64,000 nucleotides of DNA from CALXOD01 sp964402715 (GTDB lineage: Bacteria; Verrucomicrobiota; Lentisphaeria; Victivallales; Victivallaceae): the NCBI GenBank assembly GCA_964402715.1, contig CAYODJ010000010.1, positions 6,735 to 70,734 of the forward strand, in the 5' to 3' direction. This document shows positions 57,919 to 64,000 of this stretch, piece by piece. The notes beneath the pieces are model-generated. The model searched no databases. It was not told the DNA's origin and was given only the letters and a program-made list of their open reading frames with translations. The position numbers were made by a program, and so were the translations under genes. Position 1 is the stretch's first letter, and each line of letters begins with the position of its first letter.

Positions 57919-59229
57919 TCAGATCAAGTCAAAGGCGGCCGCAGGACTTGTCGCCCGCAGAATCTCACCGACCAAATACAGGGAGCCGGCGGCCACAGTC
58001 CGCCGCCCCGATTCTCTCGCCAGACGCACGGCCGTCACCGCGTCGGAAACCGAACGCCGGGCGACGGACGAACCATGCGGCAGAAAAGCGGCAAGTTCCT
58101 CCCCGGAATAGCTGGGCCGTTCATTCTGAAGCGGAGTGAACAGAAACTCCGCCGCCAGCGGCGCCAGAATCCGCAAATTCGTCTTCACGTCCTTGTCCTT
58201 AAACCCCGCGAAAACAAAGGTGAACAGCTCGCCCGGATAAACCTCCCTCAAAGCGTCCGCGAGCGCCCTCAGCGCGTCGGGGTTGTGACCTCCGTCCAAC
58301 ACAAGCCCATCGTCCAGTTCCTGACAACGGCCGGGCCATCGCACGCTCGCCAGGGAGTCCAGCGCCCGGTCCAGCGGAAATCCGTACCGCGAGGACATCT
58401 CCCGCAACACCGAATAGACCAGCCGGAAATTTCTTCTCTGCATATCGCCGGCCAAAGACAGTCGGATCTTACGCCCCCGATGCATAAAGCACTGACAGAG
58501 TCCACGTCCGTCGCGTCCGTACGACACCGACTCCAACGTCGAATCATCCGGACGGAACACCGGAGCGTTCACGGCGGCGGCCCGTCTGAGAACGACCTCT
58601 GCCGCGTCATGCCGCATATCCCCGATGAACACCGGTCTGTCCGGACGGATGATGCCGGCTTTCTCAAGGGCAATCTTTTCGACGGTATCTCCGAGGTACT
58701 GCTGATGATCCAAGGCGACTCCGGTGATAACCGCGACATCCGGATCCACCACACTGGTGGCGTCCAGCCGACCGCCCATTCCCGTTTCCCAAACGATGAA
58801 ATCCACCTCAGCCCGCTGGAACACGACCCCGGCCAAAGCCGTAAGAAACTCGAAATACGTCGGTGAGCACCCGCGCTCGCGCATACTCTCCGCCGCAGAT
58901 CGCACCACGTCGTACGCGTCATTGAATCGCTCGGCCCGCACAGCCCTCCCGTTCACGCGGAAGCGTTCCCGGAGGTCGACCAGATGCGGCGAGGAATAAA
59001 AACCAGTCCGGAACCCGCATCCTCTCAACGCCGCATCCAGCATGGCGCAGACCGAACCTTTTCCGTTCGTTCCGGCAACATGCAGGTAACGCGAGGACAA
59101 CGGCACGCCGCAGAGTTCGAAGAGCTCCTCCGTCTGCGTCAGTCCAAGTTTTATTCCGAACCGTTCAAACTTGCTCAGCTCCGCGATGTTCCGTTCGTAC
59201 GCGCTCTCTGCGGAATGGGGCAAAGTCAC
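57919..59229 (-). CDS. folC: Bifunctional folylpolyglutamate synthase / dihydrofolate synthase
   Basis: 436 residues from GTG 59229, with GGAGAGGGAG upstream and GTGA overlap with the TolB-like stop; the longer frame lies inside that gene. Mur-ligase-type ATP site is HVAGTNGKGSVCAMLDAALR, followed by YSSPHLVDLRERFRVNG, WETGMGGRLDATSVV, ITGVALDHQQYLGDTVEKIA LEKAGI and the C-terminal LVLDGGHNPDALRAL. FolC adds glutamate to dihydropteroate and to folates. It precedes lon by 45 bp. Confidence 0.95.
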   Translation of the reverse strand: MTLPHSAESAYERNIAELSKFERFGIKLGLTQTEELFELCGVPLSSRYLHVAGTNGKGSVCAMLDAALRGCGFRTGFYSSPHLVDLRERFRVNGRAVRAERFNDAYDVVRSAAESMRERGCSPTYFEFLTALAGVVFQRAEVDFIVWETGMGGRLDATSVVDPDVAVITGVALDHQQYLGDTVEKIALEKAGIIRPDRPVFIGDMRHDAAEVVLRRAAAVNAPVFRPDDSTLESVSYGRDGRGLCQCFMHRGRKIRLSLAGDMQRRNFRLVYSVLREMSSRYGFPLDRALDSLASVRWPGRCQELDDGLVLDGGHNPDALRALADALREVYPGELFTFVFAGFKDKDVKTNLRILAPLAAEFLFTPLQNERPSYSGEELAAFLPHGSSVARRSVSDAVTAVRLARESGRRTVAAGSLYLVGEILRATSPAAAFDLI

Positions 59230-60422
59230 CTCCCTCTCCTCGACCACGCCGGCATGGACAGGGCGTTGCCCGTGGCCAGCAGCTGTCGCGCCTTTCCGGT
59301 CCAGGTGTCCACAACGAACAGCGACGCACGCTTCCCGTCCGATCGCTTGCACACCACCTGACGGTTGTCCGGAGCCCACGAGGGAGACTCCCATGTGCCG
59401 ACCGCATTCGTCGCACGGACGTTCTCGCCCGTTTTCAGATTCAGCACCGCCAGTGTGTATTCTCCGTCCACCCGCGTCGCATACACGATCTGATCATCCC
59501 CGGACCAGTCCGGAGTCACGGCGTCGCTGCCGACGCACGGCAGAAGTCTTCGTTCGGATCCGTCAATCGCGATCGAGTAGATGCGGGGCTTCCCGCTTTC
59601 ATCACTGACAAAACAGAGCGCCGTTCCGGCGGCGTTCCAACACGGCGAAGCCTCGACCGCGCTGCCGCGGGTCAGCCGCCTCACCCTGCCTCCGCCGAAT
59701 GGCTTGACATACAGATCCACGAAGTGATCCGGACTGAGAATCAACGCCATGTTGCGGCTGTCCGGACTTACGGACACGCCGACGTTCAGACCGCGGAACG
59801 ACACCAGCCGCCGGCTCATGCGCGGGAAAATCCTGGTCTGCACCACGTCGGTAACGGCTTTCCCGTATTTCGTGTAGCAAATCGATTCACCGCCCGGAAA
59901 CCAGCAGGGTTCGACGCAAAGACTGTTGAATCTGGTGATCTGCTCGACATTTCCGCCGTCGATGTCGCAGGCATAAATATTCTTGACGCCCCTGGCCGTC
60001 TCGGCGCAGAACGCGATCCTGCTGTGACAGAGACCCCTGATTCTGAACAGCTTCTCCAGAATCGCGTCCACCAGAAGTTTCGCCGCGGCGCGCTCGTTCG
60101 ACGCGGGCACGCTCCACACGCCGACCACCGCCCCTCCCGTACGCAGCTCGAAACGTGCACGCTCACCGCCGACGGTTCCGCTCAGCGCGTAATCGGACGT
60201 AGCCGACGAAGCCGGATCAAACCAGCCGCAGCCGCGCAGAAGGGAACGGATTTCCCGTGTCAAGGCCTCCCCCCCGTCGACGTCCTGAAAGGAGATTGTA
60301 GGATTGACTTTGACCTTGCCCGCAATCCGAATCTCCTCCCCTGCGCACCATTTGACAGGACAGACCATTGAAAACAACAACAGAGCCGGCGCCATCCAGG
60401 CGATGCCGCAAATCCGCATCAT
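59226..60422 (-). CDS. tolB: TolB-like periplasmic beta-propeller protein
   Basis: 398 residues from ATG 60422 behind GGAGAAAG. A signal peptide (MMRICGIAWMAPALLLFSMV) is followed by an alpha/beta N-terminal domain (~30-140) and a six-blade propeller with repeats such as SRIAFCAETARGVKNIYACD, VSVSPDSRNMALIL and SPSWAPDNRQVVCKR. The blade pattern IYSIAIDGSERRLL is typical for TolB. In Proteobacteria TolB acts with Pal and TolA in envelope constriction; no tolA or pal is near, so the exact role is inferred. First gene of the long leftward operon. Confidence 0.85.
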   Translation of the reverse strand: MMRICGIAWMAPALLLFSMVCPVKWCAGEEIRIAGKVKVNPTISFQDVDGGEALTREIRSLLRGCGWFDPASSATSDYALSGTVGGERARFELRTGGAVVGVWSVPASNERAAAKLLVDAILEKLFRIRGLCHSRIAFCAETARGVKNIYACDIDGGNVEQITRFNSLCVEPCWFPGGESICYTKYGKAVTDVVQTRIFPRMSRRLVSFRGLNVGVSVSPDSRNMALILSPDHFVDLYVKPFGGGRVRRLTRGSAVEASPCWNAAGTALCFVSDESGKPRIYSIAIDGSERRLLPCVGSDAVTPDWSGDDQIVYATRVDGEYTLAVLNLKTGENVRATNAVGTWESPSWAPDNRQVVCKRSDGKRASLFVVDTWTGKARQLLATGNALSMPAWSRRGR

Positions 60423-60483
60423 CAGACTTTCTCCGATATCACGTCGTGGAAAAATTAAGGACACCAAGTCCGCTCGGGGAATA

Positions 60484-60512
60484 TATATCAACAAATCAAC
60501 TTTTCCAGTCAA
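60484..60512 (-). promoter_or_regulatory. Promoter of the tolB-lon-fum operon
   Basis: On the minus strand TTGACT (60512-60507), 17 bp, GATATA (60489-60484), overlapping a TATATATT run. It gives a ~55-nt leader to tolB. Confidence 0.5.
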
Positions 60513-60618
60513 GCATGAGCGAAGCTGTCCCGCACGGAGACGCGAACACAATCCCTCCTCCCGCCGCGCTCGGGCCGCACTGAAAATCGTCAGACAAGTC
60601 TGCCGGGCCGCCCCCCGA

Positions 60619-60647
60619 TTGACAAAACGGCAAAGCCATGCTAGTTT
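60619..60647 (+). promoter_or_regulatory. Promoter of the M16 peptidase gene
   Basis: TTGACA, 17 bp, TAGTTT, a near-consensus promoter, ~127 nt before the M16 ATG. Apart from this and the divergent tolB promoter, the 60423-60780 gap holds no supported gene. Confidence 0.7.
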
Positions 60648-60780
60648 TCCGCAGTGTTCGCATCTCGCCGATCCCCAGTCCTTGTGCGGAATGCGGACGG
60701 GTTGCGCACCGGGCGGCGTCCGTCTCGGCATCCTGCATTCGTGCCCCCGACCGACGAACAAGAAAGCACATCGCGGAATC

Positions 60781-63294
60781 ATGACATTTTTGCCGGAAAT
60801 ACTCAGCGCCACCTTGGAAAACGGCATGAAGTTGTACGTGGTCGAACGCGGCGACCAGCCCGCCGTTGAGATTCAGTGCCATGTCCGTACCGGCAGCATT
60901 CATGAGGAAGACAATCTCGGGTGCGGACTGTCCCATTTCCTGGAACATATGCTTTTCCAGGGGTGCCGCAAATATCCAGGCACGGCGGTGTCGGACAGAA
61001 TCGGCGCGTTGGGAGGGGAGATCAACGCCTACACCGGCCTCGATCGTACGGTTTATCACACGGAGGTGCCGGGCCGGTTCGCCATCGACGCGTTGGATGT
61101 GCTGGCGATGATGGTTCGCTACCCTGAATTTCCGGAATCACGTTTTTCCGCCGAACTGCAGGTGATTCTGCGCGAGTGCGACCTCGGCCGGGACAATCCC
61201 GATCACCGTCTGCTTGAGCGGCTGTGGGGCAATGTGTACATCCGTCACAACGCCCGTTATCCGATCATCGGATATCCGGATCGAATAGCGGACGTCACGC
61301 CGGACATGGTCAGAGCCTATTATCGTCGGCGATACACGCCCGGAAGAATATTCTTCCTGATCGTCGGATCAGCCGGGTTTCAAGATATGCGCGACGCATT
61401 GGCCGAGCGTCTGAACGACTGGAAACGCGGAACGCTTTACGACCCCGTGCTGCAGACGGAACCGGAACAGACGCAGTCAAGAGTCGAGCATGTGACGTTT
61501 GACGATCCCCTGTCTCGCATCGGAGCGGCGGTTCGCCTGCCGGATCTCACTCACCCCGACATTCCGGCTCTGGACGTGATGTGCGGACTCACCTGCGCCG
61601 GAGAAGCCTCTCGCTTAATGCAGAGACTGCGGCAGGAGCAGGAGCTGGCCGTCGACATGGACGGATTCAACTGCGTGCAGACATTCGGAGGGATCTTCGG
61701 AGTGGTGGCCAGTTCGCTGCCGTCCCGACAGAGGAAGCTGGAGGAGGCGCTGCAAAGGGAAATCGCCGACATCAGCGTAAACGGATTTTCACGGAAGGAA
61801 ATCGAAAGGGAGAAGCGTCAGCAGTGCGCGGCACATCTCCGCAGCCTGCAGAGCAACGGCGGAATAGCATCGCTCGTCTCCTTCGGCATATATGCGGCAG
61901 ACGCTCCACGAACGGCGGAGAAGTACCTGTCCCGTCTTTCCTCGCTGGATGAAGAAGAGGTCAACCGCGCCGCGACTCGCTACCTGCAGCCGGAGCGGTT
62001 CTCGTGGGTGCTGCAGTCGCGCACACACAGGACGCCGAGAAAACCGAAGCCGACCGCGTCCCCTGCAGACATGACACCCGGGGAGACGCTGACGCGGACG
62101 GGCATGCGCACGATATACCTGGAGGACAAGCGATGGCCACTGGCACATTTCGCTCTTGTGCTTCCGGGAGGCGCGATTTTTGAATCAGGAAAGAACGGCA
62201 TTACCCGTCTGCTCGCCTCGCTGCTGGGCGCCGGATGCAGACGCTGGAGCGAGTCGGAATTGACCGAGCGTCTGGAACTCTGCGGCGCGGAATGGAGAAT
62301 CTCCGGCGGCATGAATTCACTGATCCTGCAAGTTAACGCGCCGCGCCGCCACTTCCGTCGGCTTATGGATCTCATGCTGGCAATGCTGTCGGAGCCGTCG
62401 TTTCCCGAACGCGCATTCAATCGGGAGCTATGCAACGCGGCTGCCGAACTGAACAGCCAACTGGAACAGCCGTCCTATGCCGCAACCAGCAGCGCCGTGC
62501 GGATGCTGTTCGGATCTCACCCGTACGGAATCGGCGAATTCGGCACGATCGACACACTGATGTCATTGGACAACGAACATGTCAAAAATTTTTACCATTC
62601 ATTGCTGCATCGGCCGCAGATGGTTTGCGCCTTCGGAGGAGATCTCTCGGAAGCCGAGGCCGTCGCCTACGCCGACGCGCTGGACGACGCTCTCCCGGCG
62701 GCATCCGTGAGGATGCGGCTGCCGGATCCGCCGCGTTTCCCGACAGACGCGAAATTTCAGAGACATCCGCTGGCAAGAGAACAAACGATGGTATGCCTGG
62801 CCTTGCCGGGGAGCGACTGTATCGGGGAGGATTACCTGGTGCTGCGCCTTCTGCACTCAGCCGTGAACGGTCTGTCGAGCCGTCTGTTCAAACAGGTGAG
62901 AGAGAAGAACGCCATGGCATATACCACAGGCATGCAGATGTTCAGCGGATGGCATCCAGGATCACTGATTTTCTTCGCCGCAACCGCTTCAGAATCGGCG
63001 CCTCAGGCTTTGAAACTGCTTCGCATGGAGACGGAGCGCATAGCCGCCGACGGGTTGGAACGCGCCGAGTTCCTCGAAGCTCGCGACAGTCTGATTTTTT
63101 CTCTGAGACGAGCACACGCCGACGTCGGAGCACGGCTGCACAATGCGGCGCTGTCTGTGTTTTACGGAAAATCGACGATGCATTCGCACCAGGAGATTGC
63201 ACGTTTGCAATCCTTTACACCGGAAGAAATCAGACCCGTACTGCAGAAATATCTGAACGGCACCACGCAGGCCGTCATGGCCGGACGCTGCTGA
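60781..63294 (+). CDS. M16-family zinc metallopeptidase, two-module
   Basis: 837 residues from ATG 60781 (MTFLPEILSATLENGMKLYV). The active module has the inverted zinc motif HFLEH in LGCGLSHFLEHMLFQG and the third ligand Glu in VILRECDLGRDNPDHR. The second module (~430-830) lacks HxxEH and contains the R/Y pair region typical of the substrate-holding half (e.g. GLSSRLFKQVREKNAMAYT). Both halves in one chain form a clamshell that degrades peptides. No signal peptide is evident, so cytosolic or exported without cleavage is open. It is divergent from tolB. Confidence 0.93.
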   Translation: MTFLPEILSATLENGMKLYVVERGDQPAVEIQCHVRTGSIHEEDNLGCGLSHFLEHMLFQGCRKYPGTAVSDRIGALGGEINAYTGLDRTVYHTEVPGRFAIDALDVLAMMVRYPEFPESRFSAELQVILRECDLGRDNPDHRLLERLWGNVYIRHNARYPIIGYPDRIADVTPDMVRAYYRRRYTPGRIFFLIVGSAGFQDMRDALAERLNDWKRGTLYDPVLQTEPEQTQSRVEHVTFDDPLSRIGAAVRLPDLTHPDIPALDVMCGLTCAGEASRLMQRLRQEQELAVDMDGFNCVQTFGGIFGVVASSLPSRQRKLEEALQREIADISVNGFSRKEIEREKRQQCAAHLRSLQSNGGIASLVSFGIYAADAPRTAEKYLSRLSSLDEEEVNRAATRYLQPERFSWVLQSRTHRTPRKPKPTASPADMTPGETLTRTGMRTIYLEDKRWPLAHFALVLPGGAIFESGKNGITRLLASLLGAGCRRWSESELTERLELCGAEWRISGGMNSLILQVNAPRRHFRRLMDLMLAMLSEPSFPERAFNRELCNAAAELNSQLEQPSYAATSSAVRMLFGSHPYGIGEFGTIDTLMSLDNEHVKNFYHSLLHRPQMVCAFGGDLSEAEAVAYADALDDALPAASVRMRLPDPPRFPTDAKFQRHPLAREQTMVCLALPGSDCIGEDYLVLRLLHSAVNGLSSRLFKQVREKNAMAYTTGMQMFSGWHPGSLIFFAATASESAPQALKLLRMETERIAADGLERAEFLEARDSLIFSLRRAHADVGARLHNAALSVFYGKSTMHSHQEIARLQSFTPEEIRPVLQKYLNGTTQAVMAGRC

Positions 63295-63728
63295 GGCATT
63301 TTCCGACATCGTGCTTTACGCATTCCCGAGACATGGTCGCCAGCCGCCGGTGCATCGTCATCAGTTGATTACACGGCTGTTCATCGGCGAGACTCCGTCA
63401 GTACGGTCAGCGTCCCCGGCGAGCCTGCCTAAACCCGAGAGAAAGTTCGCGGCCGGCATAAGACGACATTGAACGCAAAACCCAGAGTTTTCACTCTGCG
63501 GCGCGCCCAACATGCAGAGGGATGCCGGAGATTCAAATACAGGACAGCGCGTCAGTTCGTGGGCAATGGCACAATCAAAAAAAATCGACCGCCCGGTCTT
63601 AAGGTGATTTTCAGACTCTCCATGCCGTGGAATTCTTCCGCAACACGTCCGCGAACGGAACACTTGAAACGGCAACCTGTCCTGAAAAAATACCGCCGAC
63701 ACCTGTCCCTGAAAATTCCGTAAAATGC
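63295..63728. other. Intergenic, no gene supported
   Basis: Between the M16 gene and the convergent prepilin gene. An open minus-strand frame (63361-63747) has no family features. The sequence CCTGTCC(C)TGAAAA occurs twice at ~63678 and ~63702. No tRNA. Confidence 0.45.
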
Positions 63729-63776
63729 AAAAAACGCCGTTCCGCACGGATCTCCGGAGGAATTGAATCCCGGAGA
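63729..63776 (-). terminator. Candidate terminator of the last prepilin-type gene
   Basis: On the minus strand a 7-bp stem TCTCCGG/CCGGAGA is followed by a weak CCGT/ACGG hairpin and then TTTTTT. The T-run is close only to the weaker stem, so this is tentative. Confidence 0.35.
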
Positions 63777-63786
63777 CGCGTGACGG

Positions 63787-64000
63787 TCACTTCAGATAAA
63801 CGTAATAGTACAAGCTTTTGTCAGTGCCTTCTTCGATCCGATCCTTGCCTGCCACAAGCACTTTCCTTGCGGAGTTGGTGACATGTCCGTCGGCCCAGAC
63901 GACATTGATGGAATCGCCGTGGCGGTCGCCGACGCCGGTGGGGGAGTCTCCGTTGTAAAGTATGGAGGCGGTTCCGGTCGTCGCCTGATCCGAGATGTCG
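63787..64000 (-). CDS. Prepilin-type H-X9-DG protein, C-terminal part
   Basis: Reading leftward from the window edge, 70 codons end at TGA 63789-63787. They encode DISDQATTGTASILYNGDSP then TGVGDRHGDSINVVWADGHV TNSARKV and the end SLYYYVYLK. This matches the C-terminus of the 27798-28568 product (GVGDRHGESLNVLWCDGHAS, YYYVGVFDK), with the H-X9-DG motif. The N-terminus with the prepilin leader lies beyond position 64000. It is a third member of the family in this window and on the opposite strand. Confidence 0.85.
   Translation of the reverse strand, partial: DISDQATTGTASILYNGDSPTGVGDRHGDSINVVWADGHVTNSARKVLVAGKDRIEEGTDKSLYYYVYLK

Noticed and set aside
63361..63747. Minus-strand 128-codon frame downstream of the last prepilin-type gene
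   Set aside because: No family features, and it begins inside the presumed terminator region of the preceding gene.

Overview
The window looks like chromosomal DNA of an anaerobic member of the PVC group, most likely Lentisphaerota (Victivallis-like). This is an inference from H-X9-DG prepilin-type proteins with the FTLIELLVVIAIIAIL leader, a fused SecDF, an AraC/Gfo-Idh-MocA pair, a two-subunit class I fumarase and a membrane pyrophosphatase, all at high GC. No rRNA gene or taxonomically decisive marker was read directly.

Positions 1-5877 are the integrase end of an integrated element, probably a temperate phage. A leftward early operon (ribbon-helix-helix regulator, excisionase-like HTH, replisome organizer, zinc-ribbon protein, Cys-rich protein, nucleotide-modification-associated protein, small membrane peptide, second tyrosine recombinase) faces a rightward XRE repressor and integrase. 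The element ends at a 23-bp tRNA-Ser 3' end, which marks the attachment site. The rest of the element lies left of the window.

Positions 6047-29516 are mixed housekeeping and accessory genes: a GNAT acetyltransferase, an endonuclease III-like glycosylase, an alpha operon (rpmJ-rpsM-rpsK-rpoA-rplQ, without rpsD), a K+-dependent membrane pyrophosphatase, a sugar-type oxidoreductase with a divergent AraC regulator, a PurN-like formyltransferase-fold protein, a GT39-like membrane protein coupled to rlmN, yajC-secDF, a NifU-like/GGGtGRT pair, tRNA-Met, two prepilin-type genes (one broken by an in-frame TGA) and an orphan vsr.

Positions 29633-49606 are one leftward information-processing cluster: tRNA-Leu, tRNA-Thr, tuf, rpmG, tRNA-Trp, secE, nusG, rplK, rplA, rplJ, rplL, rpoB, rpoC, rpsL, rpsG, fusA, rpsJ, rplC, rplD, rplW, rplB, rpsS. 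It starts at a clear sigma70-type promoter and ends with a terminator straight after rpsS, so the S10 operon is split. RpsL carries Arg at codon 88 and RpoB carries Asn at the position of E. coli His526. Both are known resistance substitutions (streptomycin, rifampicin) in other species.

Positions 49845-60422 hold a tightly overlapping leftward operon tolB-folC-lon-lolA-like-Na/Pi transporter-fumA-fumB, followed by a GT2 glycosyltransferase. An M16 peptidase runs divergently from tolB. The window ends inside a third H-X9-DG prepilin-type gene. The most notable items are the paired resistance-type residues, the phage early region with its duplicated small protein, repeats and operators, the TGA-interrupted prepilin and the split S10 operon.
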